The notes: a model not told the origin generated them from the letters alone. A stretch of 64,000 nt of DNA from [Anoxybacillus] calidus (GCF_013760845.1 NZ_JACDUU010000001.1:186001-250000), one strand, 5' to 3'. Shown: positions 44,415-54,659, counted from the stretch's first letter. Numbers and translations: made by a program.

Positions 44415-45398
44415 ATGCCAGTAATTTCATACATTGACGCCGTGACGATGGCGATTCGCGAAGAAATGGAACGCGATCCGCGCGTATTTGTATTAGGTGA
44501 AGACGTAGGGAAAAAAGGTGGAGTATTTAAAGCGACTCAAGGTTTGTACGAGCAGTTTGGCGAAGAGCGCGTTATTGATACGCCGCTGGCCGAGTCTGCA
44601 ATCGCTGGTGTAGCAATCGGTGCAGCGATGTACGGTATGCGTCCAATTGCGGAAATGCAATTTGCGGACTTCATCATGCCAGCAGTAAACCAAATTATCT
44701 CTGAAGCGGCTCGCATCCGTTATCGTTCAAACAACGACTGGAACTGCCCAGTTGTCATCCGTGCACCATATGGCGGCGGTGTTCACGGTGCGCTTTACCA
44801 CTCTCAATCGGTTGAAGCGGTATTTGCGAACCAGCCTGGTTTAAAAATCGTCATGCCATCTACTCCTTATGATGTAAAAGGATTATTAAAAGCAGCGATT
44901 CGTGACGAAGACCCAGTATTATTCTTCGAGCACAAACGTGCATACCGCTTAATTAAAGGCGAAGTTCCTGAAGATGATTACGTATTGCCAATTGGTAAAG
45001 CGGATGTAAAACGCGAAGGCGAAGACATTACAGTTATCACTTATGGTTTATGCGTACACTTCGCGCTTCAAGCAGCAGAGCGTGTAGCGCAAGATGGTAT
45101 TTCTGCTCATGTATTAGACTTGCGTACCGTTTATCCATTAGACAAAGAAGCAATCATTGAAGCAGCAAGCAAAACAGGAAAAGTTCTTCTTGTCACTGAA
45201 GATAATAAAGAAGGAAGCATTATGAGCGAGGTGGCTGCAATTATTGCCGAACATTGCTTATTCGACTTAGATGCGCCAATTATGCGTCTAGCCGGTCCAG
45301 ACGTACCAGCAATGCCATATGCTCCAACAATGGAGAAATTTTTCATGGTAAACCCTGACAAAGTGGAAAAAGCAATGCGTGAGTTGGCAGCGTTTTAA
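44415..45398 (+). CDS. bkdAB: Branched-chain 2-oxoacid dehydrogenase E1 beta subunit
   Basis: 327 aa after GGGGGAATG. Forms the heterotetramer with BkdAA. Motifs: LGEDVGKKGGVFKATQGL, IGAAMYGMRPIAEMQFADF and RAPYGGGVHGALYHSQS; the transketolase C-terminal domain follows. Products feed the synthesis of branched-chain fatty acids, which Bacillus membranes need. Confidence 0.97.
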   Translation: MPVISYIDAVTMAIREEMERDPRVFVLGEDVGKKGGVFKATQGLYEQFGEERVIDTPLAESAIAGVAIGAAMYGMRPIAEMQFADFIMPAVNQIISEAARIRYRSNNDWNCPVVIRAPYGGGVHGALYHSQSVEAVFANQPGLKIVMPSTPYDVKGLLKAAIRDEDPVLFFEHKRAYRLIKGEVPEDDYVLPIGKADVKREGEDITVITYGLCVHFALQAAERVAQDGISAHVLDLRTVYPLDKEAIIEAASKTGKVLLVTEDNKEGSIMSEVAAIIAEHCLFDLDAPIMRLAGPDVPAMPYAPTMEKFFMVNPDKVEKAMRELAAF

Positions 45399-45427
45399 TA
45401 ATAAAAGCGAAGGCGCCTTGCTATGCC

Positions 45428-45457
45428 GGGCTGATTCAAAAATAAGCGGTCAGCCCC
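45428..45457 (+). repeat. Remnant of the dispersed palindromic repeat
   Basis: GGGCTGATTCAAAAATAAGCGGTCAGCCCC-type ends are kept (GGGCTGA 45428-45434, TCAGCCC 45450-45456) but the core is missing. It looks like an internal deletion of the repeat and lies in the gap between bkdAB and bkdB. Confidence 0.6.
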
Positions 45458-45558
45458 TCTATTAATGTATACATCCATAGTACAGTGAACAGTTCTCGTT
45501 CGGTTTAATAACGCAATTCCTTGAACATAGCTTTTAATCGAGATAGGAGGTCATCAAC

Positions 45559-46896
45559 GTGGCAATTGAACAAATTACAATGCCTCAGCTTGGCGAGAGT
45601 GTCACAGAAGGCACGATTAGTAAATGGCTCGTATCTGTCGGTGACAAAGTGAACAAATACGACCCAATCGCAGAAGTCATGACAGACAAAGTAAACGCAG
45701 AAGTTCCTTCATCTTTCACTGGCATCATTAAAGAGTTAATCGCTGCTGAAGGTGAAACATTACCAGTAGGTGCGGTGATTTGTACGATTGAAGTAGAAGG
45801 CGAAGGTACAGCAGCTCCTGAAGCTCCAGTTGCTGAAACTAAACAAGAAGAAGTCACAAATGCAGAAACAACTACAGCAGCAGCTCCAGCACCTAAAAAG
45901 CCAGCAGGAGCAAACAAAGGTCGCTATTCACCAGCGGTTCTTCGTCTTGCGCAAGAACACAATATTGACCTTGAACAAGTACAAGGAACAGGTATGGGCG
46001 GACGCATTACGCGCAAAGACCTTCTTAAGCTAATTGAGTCTGGCAATATTCCAACCGCTGATCAAAAACAACCAGCAGCAGCTCCAGCTCAACCAGCCGC
46101 TGCCGCACAACCAGCTCAAGAAGCGCCAAAAGCAGAAGCACCTGCACAAGCAGCACCAAAACAAGCGGCTGCACCTAACGTTCCAGTTCAACCAGGTGAT
46201 GTGGAAATCCCTGTTACACCTGTTCGTAAAGCGATTGCCGCGAACATGCTTCGCAGCAAGCATGAAGCTCCACATGCTTGGACAATGATTGAAGTAGACG
46301 TAACGAACTTAGTCGCATACCGCGACTCTATCAAGGACGAATTCAAGAAACGCGAAGGCTTCAACTTAACATACTTTGCGTTCTTCGTCAAAGCCGTTGC
46401 ACAAGCGTTGAAAGAATTCCCGCAAATCAACTCCATGTGGGCGGGCGATAAAATCGTACAGAAGAAAGATATCAACATCTCCATCGCTGTTGCAACAGAC
46501 GATGCCTTATTCGTACCTGTTATTAAGAATGCAGATGAAAAAACAATCAAAGGCATCGCTCGTGAAATTTCTGAATTAGCAGCAAAAGTGCGCTCCGGCA
46601 AACTTCGTCCAGAAGATATGCAAGGCGGCACATTCACAGTAAACAATACAGGTTCGTTCGGTTCTGTCCAATCCATGGGTATCATCAACTATCCGCAAGC
46701 AGCGATTTTACAAGTAGAAGCCATCGTCAAACGTCCTGTTGTGATGAACAACGGCATGATCGCTGTCCGTGATATGGTGAACTTATGTATGTCTCTTGAC
46801 CATCGCGTCCTTGACGGCTTAATCTGCGGCCGTTTCTTAGCGCGAGTCAAAGAAATTTTAGAAAATGTTTCAAAAGACAATACGCCGATTTATTAA
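45559..46896 (+). CDS. bkdB: Branched-chain 2-oxoacid dehydrogenase E2 (lipoamide acyltransferase)
   Basis: 445 aa from GTG 45559 with AGGAGG upstream. A lipoyl domain (1-80) carries K44 in MTDKVNAE. An Ala/Glu/Pro-rich linker leads to the subunit-binding domain (about 118-155, RYSPAVLRLAQEHNID) and a second Ala/Gln/Pro linker. The acyltransferase domain has catalytic H415 in DHRVLDG. It completes the complex with BkdAA, BkdAB and LpdV. Confidence 0.97.
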   Translation: MAIEQITMPQLGESVTEGTISKWLVSVGDKVNKYDPIAEVMTDKVNAEVPSSFTGIIKELIAAEGETLPVGAVICTIEVEGEGTAAPEAPVAETKQEEVTNAETTTAAAPAPKKPAGANKGRYSPAVLRLAQEHNIDLEQVQGTGMGGRITRKDLLKLIESGNIPTADQKQPAAAPAQPAAAAQPAQEAPKAEAPAQAAPKQAAAPNVPVQPGDVEIPVTPVRKAIAANMLRSKHEAPHAWTMIEVDVTNLVAYRDSIKDEFKKREGFNLTYFAFFVKAVAQALKEFPQINSMWAGDKIVQKKDINISIAVATDDALFVPVIKNADEKTIKGIAREISELAAKVRSGKLRPEDMQGGTFTVNNTGSFGSVQSMGIINYPQAAILQVEAIVKRPVVMNNGMIAVRDMVNLCMSLDHRVLDGLICGRFLARVKEILENVSKDNTPIY

Positions 46897-46900
46897 TACG

Positions 46901-46938
46901 AAAAAATCCACCGCTAATTATTCGCGGTGGATTTTTTT
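46901..46938 (+). terminator. Terminator of the bkd operon
   Basis: AAAAAATCCACCGC / GCGGTGGATTTTTT form a 14-bp stem followed by T residues. Confidence 0.9.
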
Positions 46939-47071
46939 TGGCTTCGATGGAAGTATCAGAAACTTTGTGGATAATCCGCTCATAGATTAAGTGCTAACAG
47001 AGTAAAAGAGGAATTTTTCCTTTTTTATCTAACTATAATTTAGGTAATTTTTTAAATGGAGAGGATCGATC

Positions 47072-48070
47072 ATGACTGATATCTTGCCTATCATTCGTGG
47101 AAAACGTGTGATGCTAAGGGAATTTACCGAAGAGGATTGGACCAGCGTTCATGCGTATGCTTCACAGGAAATAGCTTGCCGATATCAGCCTTGGGGACCT
47201 AATACAGAAAAAGACTCACAGTTATATGTAAAACAAATCATTGAAGATACAAAAAAGAACCCTAGAACTCGTTTTGCCTTTGCTGTGATAAATATGGGAA
47301 CGATATTGATTCCGATATTAACGGGAGTGATTGGTGCGATTCTCCCGGCTGAGAAAGCCGTCAAAATATTACCGTACCAGGGAATTCAAGGTACATTTGA
47401 AAACACACAAAAGACGGAAAAACGCTTTAAGTATGTCTTTAGTGTTGCTGGAGCAGCGTTATTTATCGGAATTCTCTCTTTATTAGCGAGTGCGATTCCT
47501 GATATCAAGCATTCAAATTCTACTTCAGAAAAACGAGAGAAGGTAGAAGAAACAAAAGGGGCTGTCATTGAAACATTCGCTACAGAGGATGAAATAGAAG
47601 AGCAGTCGGAAAAGGAAAGTAATGATAACAAAGGAAATCATTCTAATAGTACCCAAATCTATATAGATTCAGCTTATAAAACGTTAAAACTTGGGGAATC
47701 GCATGTCTTTAATAATGGTGCAGATGTTCTTACATTTGGTCATCAAGTGCCACCGCCTACTCATATGACAAAACCGAATGAAGGGATGGAATTTATTACA
47801 ATTCCCGTCACTCTTGAGTTAAAAAGCGAAGATGAAAGGTTTGTGTTTAAACCGCTCAGTTATCGAATGATGAATAATCAAGGAAATGAATATCAAGTAA
47901 AAGATATGAAAATCATTGAGAATGAAAACTGGAAAGATAAGGTGTATATCAAAAGCCCCGGGAAAGCAAAAGTGTTATTAACATTTGAAGTACCAGCTCA
48001 TGAAGAAAAACTCATCATGTTAGTCAAACATGAGTGGTTACCAGGGAATATAGTAGTAGAAGTAAAATAA
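47072..48070 (+). CDS. Chimeric gene: GNAT acetyltransferase N-terminus fused to DUF4352 membrane protein
   Basis: 332 aa. Residues 1-73 (IRGKRVMLREFTEEDW, RYQPWGPNTEKDSQ, PRTRFAFAVI) are the start of a RimJ/RimL-type acetyltransferase and stop before the acetyl-CoA site. From M75 (47294) a different protein begins: two membrane helices (about 76-92 and 128-152), an acidic linker and a C-terminal DUF4352-like beta domain. An internal ATG at 47294 lacks a ribosome site. The simplest reading is an in-frame deletion that joined two genes; the second part may still work. Confidence 0.75.
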   Translation: MTDILPIIRGKRVMLREFTEEDWTSVHAYASQEIACRYQPWGPNTEKDSQLYVKQIIEDTKKNPRTRFAFAVINMGTILIPILTGVIGAILPAEKAVKILPYQGIQGTFENTQKTEKRFKYVFSVAGAALFIGILSLLASAIPDIKHSNSTSEKREKVEETKGAVIETFATEDEIEEQSEKESNDNKGNHSNSTQIYIDSAYKTLKLGESHVFNNGADVLTFGHQVPPPTHMTKPNEGMEFITIPVTLELKSEDERFVFKPLSYRMMNNQGNEYQVKDMKIIENENWKDKVYIKSPGKAKVLLTFEVPAHEEKLIMLVKHEWLPGNIVVEVK

Positions 48071-48220
48071 TAGACAATGAATTTAATATTTCAACAGCAT
48101 AACTCTTATAACAAAAAAACATTTTCCCTCTTTGGCACATTTTAATTTTTTCATAAAAACAATTGAATTTAAGATAACAGACATAGTATCAAATGATTAT
48201 TTAACGAATATACGTATGAC

Positions 48221-48247
48221 GGGAGCCTGTGTTTTACACAAGTCTCC
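48221..48247 (+). other. Hairpin before MFS gene
   Basis: GGGAGCCTGTGT / ACACAAGTCTCC form an imperfect stem around TTT, 30 bp before the MFS gene. It lacks a strong T-run. It may be a leader structure or a weak terminator. Confidence 0.4.
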
Positions 48248-48276
48248 ATTTCATTTCAACAAAGGAGTAATAAGGG

Positions 48277-49506
48277 ATGAGCCGTATGGATTTACTTGAA
48301 AAGAACGGTTATAAATGGTTAGTGCTGGCTCTTGCTACATATTCGCAAGCTTCAGCTACTTTTGTAACCTATGGAGTCGCTCCTTTAGCTGCTTTATGGC
48401 AACAAGATTATGGCTTATCACAATTTCAAACGGGGGTATTGGTTTCTGCCGTTCACTTAGGACCTATCTTTTCGATGCTTTTTATTGGCGATGCGCTTGA
48501 TAAATATGGTGAAAGGTGGCTCATAGGTATCGGTTCTGTATTGTTAGGGTTAACCATGCTCCTTGCTTCGTTTACCAATAACTATCTAGCTTTAGTGATT
48601 ATTTTGGGAGTTGTTGGTGTTTGGTACGGAACTGAGCAACCTGGTGGAAGTAAAGTAATTATCAAATGGTTTCCTAAATCACAAAGAGGCCTAGCAATGG
48701 GGATTAGGCAAACCGGAATCCCTATAGGTGGAGCGGTAGCAGCTGCCTTGTTACCCGAGATTTATGTGCATTTGGATTCATCATTTGCCGTTTTAACTCA
48801 AACCGTTTTAGCTGTCTTGGGAGGGATTTTATTCTCACTTTTATATAGAGATCAACCAAATACTAAAATTGGAAATGATTTGAATTATACTTTTAAAGAA
48901 AAACTAGTTTCTATTCTTAAAAACAAAAAATTACATCCTATTTTTTTAGTGGGTGTAACAATGATTTCACTACAAATGATATTAGTTGCCCATCTCATGG
49001 TGTTCTTAGCTGAAAAACTGACGATTTCACTTTCGTTTGCTGGAAAAATTCTAAGTATTGTTCTGATTGCAGGCATGATAGGAAGAGTTGTCATTGCTTG
49101 GGCTAGTGATTGGCTCTGGAAAGGAAACCGCACGATTCCATTAACCATCTCTGTCTGGTGTGCCATTTTAGGATTAATAATGTTACTTTTTTTGTCTAAT
49201 GATTGGTCTATATGGGGAACAGCCTTTTTATGTGCATGGCTTGGTTTTTTTGGAATCGGATGGTTCAGTCTTTTTATTGTTGAAGTTTCAGAAAGGGCCT
49301 CGGAAGATGCAATAGGATTAACGGTAAGTTTTGCATTAACCTTAAATCAGTTTGCGATTGTATTATCTCCAGCTTTATTCGGCTTTTTAATAGATTGGCA
49401 AGGTAGCTATTATGCGGCTTGGATTTGTTTGATCATCCTACTTTCTATAAGTGGCTTTTGGCTCATGTTTCATTTGCCATCTCGGCAAAAAACAACCACT
49501 GAATAA
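48277..49506 (+). CDS. MFS transporter
   Basis: 409 aa after AAAGGAG. About twelve membrane helices by hydrophobicity. The motif between helices 2 and 3 (IGDALDKYGERWLIGIG) and RQTGIPIGGAV in helix 5 are typical of the nitrate/oxalate-type and cyanate-like MFS branch. Substrate is unknown. It stands alone, between the chimeric gene and the MaoC-like gene, in an accessory strip. Confidence 0.88.
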   Translation: MSRMDLLEKNGYKWLVLALATYSQASATFVTYGVAPLAALWQQDYGLSQFQTGVLVSAVHLGPIFSMLFIGDALDKYGERWLIGIGSVLLGLTMLLASFTNNYLALVIILGVVGVWYGTEQPGGSKVIIKWFPKSQRGLAMGIRQTGIPIGGAVAAALLPEIYVHLDSSFAVLTQTVLAVLGGILFSLLYRDQPNTKIGNDLNYTFKEKLVSILKNKKLHPIFLVGVTMISLQMILVAHLMVFLAEKLTISLSFAGKILSIVLIAGMIGRVVIAWASDWLWKGNRTIPLTISVWCAILGLIMLLFLSNDWSIWGTAFLCAWLGFFGIGWFSLFIVEVSERASEDAIGLTVSFALTLNQFAIVLSPALFGFLIDWQGSYYAAWICLIILLSISGFWLMFHLPSRQKTTTE

Positions 49507-49697
49507 TTTTTTGTGCTGTCATTTTTCGAGAGTGATCGAACTCTTTTAAGAACGTTTGGAGATTGACCAGCTACCTATCTTCAAAGGAATGTTGAGTGGG
49601 GGGCTATTAAATTTTATGAAAGAAAGCCATTTTAATATAATACGTTATAATATACTGAAAATTTAAATATTTTACTTAGAGAATGGGAGGTAATTTT

Positions 49698-50075
49698 GTG
49701 GATATCAAAGTGGGAGACGTATTGACTTGGGAACGAACGTTTACTGAGGAAGAAACGTTACAATTTGCACAGCTATCAGGAGACAAAGGAAGACATCATA
49801 TGGAGCGGGATGAAAAGGGGCGTCTCATGGTCCACGGCTTATTTACAGCTAGCATTGGCACAAAAATCGGTGGAGATTTGAATTATATTGCGCGAGACAT
49901 GAACTTCGAATACATTAGACCCGTTTTCACAGGAGATACGATTACTTGTGAACTAACGATCACCGAAGTTATGCCGATGGAAGGGTACAAAAAGGTAGCC
50001 ATGAAATTTGTCTACCGAAATCAAAATGGGAAGGAAGTTTTAGTTGGAACAAGTCACGGAATCATTAGGGACTGA
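49698..50075 (+). CDS. MaoC-like hotdog-fold protein (enoyl-CoA hydratase/thioesterase-like)
   Basis: 125 aa from GTG 49698, since GGGAGG (49685-49690) sits 7 nt upstream; ATG 49683 would precede it. The pattern WERTFTEEETLQFAQLSGDKGRHH and MVHGLFTASIGTKIGG fits the MaoC dehydratase family, with D and H positions of the active site kept. Role in acyl-CoA or polyketide-like metabolism is inferred from the family. Confidence 0.78.
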   Translation: MDIKVGDVLTWERTFTEEETLQFAQLSGDKGRHHMERDEKGRLMVHGLFTASIGTKIGGDLNYIARDMNFEYIRPVFTGDTITCELTITEVMPMEGYKKVAMKFVYRNQNGKEVLVGTSHGIIRD

Positions 50076-50109
50076 ATGAACAGGAATTATTTTAGCTCGA
50101 TTACAACTT

Positions 50110-50137
50110 GGGCTACTCGAAGAAGAGTAGTCCTTTT
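50110..50137 (+). terminator. Terminator after MaoC-like gene
   Basis: GGGCTACTC / GAGTAGTCC around GAAGA, followed by TTTT. Confidence 0.75.
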
Positions 50138-50264
50138 CAATTTTGCACCAGTTTTATAAAAAAAAGGCTAAAGAATGTTGTTGATTTTCTTGAACGGGAC
50201 CAAGTAAATTACGATTGTATTTTTATTTAAATATTTAAAAATATATTTGATAAGGGGGACTTAA

Positions 50265-50873
50265 ATGGAACTAATTCCCGAGTCAACTAATTTAAAGGAC
50301 TATTTAGAAGAATTAGATGTTGTAAATTTTTCTCATCCTTTAATTCAGAAAAAAATGAATGAATTGTTTCATGAAGCGCAGTCAGAAATTGAAAAGGTTA
50401 AAATAGCATTTGAATTTGTAAGAGACGAGATTTCTCACTTGTGGGATATACAAAGCACAAGAGTGACATGTAAAGCTTCTGAGGTACTTAACTATAAAGA
50501 AGGAATTTGTTATGCAAAAGCGAATCTATTAGCCGCTTTATTAAGGTCCCAAGGAATCCCAACAGGTTTTTGTTATCAACGGCTAATGATATTCGATACC
50601 CCTGACAAGGGTTATTCCCTTCATGCATTGAATGGCGTTTTTCTTCAATCATTAAATCGGTGGATTCGTTTAGATGCTCGTGGAAACAAACCGGGAGTAC
50701 AAGCGGAATTTTCCATAGATAAAGAAATCTTAGCATTTCCAATCCAAGAAGAGTTTGACGAAAAAGATTTTCCAATCATTTTTACGAAACCTAACCAAAA
50801 AACCATTTCAGTTTTAGAGGAACACACAAATGCGTTAGAAATGTATAAATACTATTTACCGGAAAATTTATAA
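50265..50873 (+). CDS. Transglutaminase-like protein
   Basis: 202 aa after AAGGGGG. The Cys-His-Asp triad is visible: GICYAKANLLAALLRSQGIP, YSLHALNGV and IRLDARGNK. The family includes cysteine proteases and protein crosslinkers. No signal peptide, so cytosolic. Substrate unknown. Confidence 0.82.
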   Translation: MELIPESTNLKDYLEELDVVNFSHPLIQKKMNELFHEAQSEIEKVKIAFEFVRDEISHLWDIQSTRVTCKASEVLNYKEGICYAKANLLAALLRSQGIPTGFCYQRLMIFDTPDKGYSLHALNGVFLQSLNRWIRLDARGNKPGVQAEFSIDKEILAFPIQEEFDEKDFPIIFTKPNQKTISVLEEHTNALEMYKYYLPENL

Positions 50874-50924
50874 AGATTCACCCCTTCAATATTATTTTTC
50901 ATGTATATTACTTAATTAATGTGT

Positions 50925-50954
50925 AAAAGACCGATTTATTTCGGTCTTTTTTTC
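50925..50954 (+). terminator. Terminator after transglutaminase-like gene
   Basis: AAAAGACCGA / TCGGTCTTTT with a short AT loop and further T residues. The 50955-51186 interval beyond holds the tnpB 3' flank and a second weak stem (AATAAC / GTTATT, about 50961-50991). Confidence 0.82.
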
Positions 50955-51099
50955 TGTGCAAATAACCGTTAGCGCAAGCTGTTATTTTTTTATGCCTAGG
51001 TTAGGAGTAAAAGCTGCTTATCGATGCTAAAAATAAACACCGAAATGTAACAGAGACGAAAGAAAAAATCTGTCCGTTAAAAGTGCGAGAAGCTTTCAT

Positions 51100-51240
51100 T
51101 CGTTTTGTTCATTGCTAGAACTAGGTTATGAATAATGTTTAATATATTCAATTAAGTTAAAAATTCTTATTAAACACTATTCTTTGCTAAGCTACATTTA
51201 GCTTAACTGGGTGTAACCCTACACCCTCTACTCCATTCGC
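51100..51240 (-). ncRNA. Probable omega (reRNA) region at the 3' end of tnpB
   Basis: Known TnpB guide RNAs overlap the 3' end of the gene and the element end. Here the minus strand holds GGGTGTAGGGTTACACCC (near 51216-51199) and AAGCTAAATGTAGCTT (near 51195-51180) hairpins across the stop codon. The guide part would be just outside the element end, whose exact edge I cannot fix. Confidence 0.4.
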
Positions 51241-52395
51241 AAAGGCGTCTGGAGATACTTTCTTCACGATTTGATAAGCGCCATTGACATCCGCGTTGAT
51301 GAAAATCCCTTTATTGCTTCTAAACAACCCTCTTTTGATTCTTCTACTTTTCTTGTAATTCCCTTTTATCGGAGCTTCCCCATCTAAAAAGGATGTTCCA
51401 CTTGTATACGATTCTTCTGTTAACACAACGTTGATTCCTGCTTCTTCACATTTATACTGCAATTGTTGAATAAACAGATCATAAGGAATTTGTATAAACG
51501 ATTGATTGAGACGTTTGCCCAGATTCACTTCTTGTTTCCAATTGTCATTTTTGCCAATCACAATCCTATCAATATGATGCCCTACACACCAATTCACCAC
51601 ATATCGGCTTGCCTTATGCATAAAATCTCTGATTTTATTGTTTCGCTTTACCGTTAATCGTTCCAATCGTTTGCTCCAATCGAGTCCGTTTTGTTTCTTT
51701 AATATACTTTTGAAATGCGCCATTTGTTTGTTGTAGTATTGATTGATGGATTTGATTCCTTTGCCGTTGATAACAATCGGCGTGATGCCGATGTTATTGA
51801 CCATCGTTACAAAGTTATCTAATCCTAAATCAATCCCTACGATGCGACTGCCTTCACGAATCACATCTGGAACTTCTTTTTTATAAACCACTTCCATGAC
51901 ATAGATGCTGCCCCTCGGTACAATTCGGACTTGTTGCAATCGGTCTGTCACTTTTGTTTTTAAATTTAAATTCGTTTTCGGAAATTTGATATAGCCATTT
52001 TTTATTTTGCATTGTTGGTTTGTAAAAACGACAATATTGCGCCCATTTTTCTTTTTATATTTCGGCAGTTTTGGTCTGCCTAAATATTTTTCTTTATTCT
52101 TCTTCCAATCCTTTATGGCTTTAAAAAATGATTTCCAATTATTGTCTAATAATCTTAAAATTTGCTGTGATGTTTGCGCAGGTAGTGATTGATAAACCTC
52201 TTCCTGTTTTAACATTTTGTCTAATGAACCATATCGAATCCACTCGTGATGATGGATAAATTCCTGTCTTACGATGTAATTCGCGTAATTATATAAATTC
52301 TTTGATTTCAAACATAAATCATCGCACATTTGCCACAATGGATGCGTTCGTTTGATGTGATGCTGTTCAACTCTGGTGACAAGCAATGATTCCAC
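51187..52395 (-). CDS. tnpB: IS200/IS605-family TnpB-like RNA-guided endonuclease
   Basis: 402 aa on the minus strand with GGAGGT upstream. An N-terminal helical region precedes a RuvC-like core: D189 in GIDLGLDN and D369 in NADVNGAY. The usual RuvC-II Glu position reads IGKNDNW (281-286), and the usual Cys4 zinc finger is replaced by TEESYTSGTSFLDGE (326-340). This resembles a known TnpB branch in which the catalytic Glu is thought to sit elsewhere. No tnpA is present nearby, so it moves in trans if at all. Confidence 0.9.
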   Translation of the reverse strand: MESLLVTRVEQHHIKRTHPLWQMCDDLCLKSKNLYNYANYIVRQEFIHHHEWIRYGSLDKMLKQEEVYQSLPAQTSQQILRLLDNNWKSFFKAIKDWKKNKEKYLGRPKLPKYKKKNGRNIVVFTNQQCKIKNGYIKFPKTNLNLKTKVTDRLQQVRIVPRGSIYVMEVVYKKEVPDVIREGSRIVGIDLGLDNFVTMVNNIGITPIVINGKGIKSINQYYNKQMAHFKSILKKQNGLDWSKRLERLTVKRNNKIRDFMHKASRYVVNWCVGHHIDRIVIGKNDNWKQEVNLGKRLNQSFIQIPYDLFIQQLQYKCEEAGINVVLTEESYTSGTSFLDGEAPIKGNYKKSRRIKRGLFRSNKGIFINADVNGAYQIVKKVSPDAFANGVEGVGLHPVKLNVA

Positions 52396-52607
52396 CTCCT
52401 TTCATAATGAAGGTATAACATATTTCAATAATAAGCTTAAATTTATTTTATTAAATAATTGTAATATTTTTAATTAAATTAAACATTTATTTTAACTATA
52501 TAGATGTACTACAATAAACCTATAGAGAATATTTCTAAAAATCCGAAAGTAAGCGATTTCTTCTGAGGGATGGGAGAAATGGCTTCCTTTAAGTAAGGGG
52601 AGGGACT
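52396..52607 (-). other. Left flank of tnpB element and mutA upstream region
   Basis: CCTTTCATAATGAAGG near 52399-52414 is a small palindrome at the 5' side of tnpB, like IS605-type ends. The remaining AT-rich DNA should contain the mutA promoter. No gene is seen. Confidence 0.4.
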
Positions 52608-54659
52608 ATGATGACAGATATCTCTGCAATGAAAAACCAATCGTTTCCGCCTCCAACTTATGAAGCGTGGAAACAAGAAGTAGAGAAGTCTTTAAAAGGA
52701 AAACCGATTGAAAAGCTTTATTCAAATACTTACGAGAATTTGCGTATTAAACCAATTTATACACGTGAAGATATCGAATCACTTAAACATATTGAGCAGT
52801 ATCCAGGCTTCCCTGGCTATGTGCGTGGAATAGAAGTGAATGGCTACATTCATGAGCCTTGGACGGTCAGCCAAGAACTGTCGGCAAATAGTCCAAAGGA
52901 ATGGAATGAAATTGTTAAGCACGATTTAGAAAGAGGGCAGACGGAAATTCATCTTGTGTTGGACAAGCTTGGGTTTTCAGTAACTTCGTTAGAAGAGATG
53001 GAAGAAATGTTTTCAGGCATTTCTCTTCAAGACTACTCGCTTCGGGTGGATGCAAGCGAGAGTTCTCTAGCGTTTCTTGCATTGTTTGCGGCTTATTTAC
53101 AAAAGCAGCAAATTCCGTTGGAAAGAGTGCGCGGCACGATCGGTATGGATCCGCTTGCCTCTCTTGTGAAAAAAGGGCAATTGTCCGCTTCTTTAACAAC
53201 ATTATATGACGTCATGGCAGATATTACCGCATGGGTGAAAGAGAACATGCCGAACGTAAAAACGATCATCGTTCATAGTGAACCGTATCACAACGGTGGA
53301 GCGAATGCGGTGCAGGAATTAGCGTTTGCGTTTGCAACGGCGGTGGAATATTTAAATGAATGTCTAAACCGCGGTTTAACGATCGATGAAGCGGCGCAGC
53401 GCATCGGCTTTTCGTTTGCTATTGGTGCGAATTTCTTTATGGAAATTGCAAAACTTCGTGCGGCACGTCTTGTGTGGACAAACATTGTGCAAGCGTTTGG
53501 CGGCAATGAAGAGTCACAAAAAATATCCATTCATGCACGTACGTCTCATTTTACAAAAACGGTCTATGACCCATATGTGAATATGCTTCGCGCGACAACA
53601 GAAGCGTTTGCAGCAACGGTTGGCGGAGCGAACAGCCTTCATGTTTCACCGTTCGATGAAGCGATTCAGCTGGCGGATGAATTTTCGCGAAGAATTGCCC
53701 GTAACACACAGCTCATTCTTCTTGAAGAATCACATTTAGGCAAAGTGATTGACCCGGCTGGCGGTTCCTATTATGTTGAATCGTTAACGGCACAGTTAGC
53801 AGAAGAAGCATGGAAGTTGTTCCAGCAAATCGAAGCCAAGGGCGGCATTGTTAAAGCACTTGAAGAAGGATTTGTTCAGGCAGAAGTGGAAAAAGTGGCT
53901 GAATTACGAAAGAAAAATGTGAAGACACGCAAGGAGAAAATTGTCGGCACAAACCTTTATGCAAATTTGGCAGAGCCACCGGTTCAAAGAACAGAAGCGA
54001 ATAAACATGCAAGTACATCTTCTGAATCACCATTAAATGAAGAGAATGTAGAACAGTTAAAAGCAGGATTCAGCGAGAAAACATTTGTACAAACAGCTGT
54101 TTCAATGGTTTCGCGCCGAGCGACCGCTCAGGAAATGGAAAAGGCTTTAGCTGAAGACAGTTCGTCCATTCAAATTCAACCAATTCATCAATGGCGCTTA
54201 GCGGAACCGTTCGAGCAGCTGCGAAAAGTGTCTGAAGCCCATTTAGAAAAGCATGGCAGCCGTCCGAAGGTTGTCTTAATGAATCTTGGCGCGATTCCAA
54301 ACCATAAAGCGAGAGCCGACTTTATTACGAGCTTTTTTGAGGCTGGCGGTTTTGAAGTCGTGAAAAATAACGGCTATATGTCAGCAGAAGAAGCAGTGCA
54401 AGGTGCACTTTCCTCCGAAGGTACACATTATATTATTTGCGGTACAGATGAAAGCTACGTTGAAACCGTTCCAGCGATTGCAACGGAACTAAAGAAAGTG
54501 AACTCTCGTTTGAGACTATATGTTGCCGGAAAACAAGCACCTGAACTCGAGGAAACATTCATTCAAGCAGGCATCGATGGCTTTATTCATATCGGTTCCA
54601 ATTGCTATGAGACGCTGGCAGAGTTTATGAAAGATATGGGGGTGGCTCTCGATGAGTAG
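52608..54659 (+). CDS. mutA: Methylmalonyl-CoA mutase small subunit
   Basis: 683 aa after AGGGGAGGG; ATG 52611 is an equal alternative. Non-catalytic partner of MutB with the same TIM-barrel and B12-type domains. In the C-terminal domain the cobalamin-binding DxHxxG motif is replaced ([13 protein letters not shown]), as expected for this subunit. It overlaps mutB by 8 nt. Confidence 0.95.
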   Translation: MMTDISAMKNQSFPPPTYEAWKQEVEKSLKGKPIEKLYSNTYENLRIKPIYTREDIESLKHIEQYPGFPGYVRGIEVNGYIHEPWTVSQELSANSPKEWNEIVKHDLERGQTEIHLVLDKLGFSVTSLEEMEEMFSGISLQDYSLRVDASESSLAFLALFAAYLQKQQIPLERVRGTIGMDPLASLVKKGQLSASLTTLYDVMADITAWVKENMPNVKTIIVHSEPYHNGGANAVQELAFAFATAVEYLNECLNRGLTIDEAAQRIGFSFAIGANFFMEIAKLRAARLVWTNIVQAFGGNEESQKISIHARTSHFTKTVYDPYVNMLRATTEAFAATVGGANSLHVSPFDEAIQLADEFSRRIARNTQLILLEESHLGKVIDPAGGSYYVESLTAQLAEEAWKLFQQIEAKGGIVKALEEGFVQAEVEKVAELRKKNVKTRKEKIVGTNLYANLAEPPVQRTEANKHASTSSESPLNEENVEQLKAGFSEKTFVQTAVSMVSRRATAQEMEKALAEDSSSIQIQPIHQWRLAEPFEQLRKVSEAHLEKHGSRPKVVLMNLGAIPNHKARADFITSFFEAGGFEVVKNNGYMSAEEAVQGALSSEGTHYIICGTDESYVETVPAIATELKKVNSRLRLYVAGKQAPELEETFIQAGIDGFIHIGSNCYETLAEFMKDMGVALDE

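Noticed and set aside
48221-48247. T-box or riboswitch before the MFS gene
   Set aside because: Only a single imperfect hairpin; no T-box sequence and no T-run.
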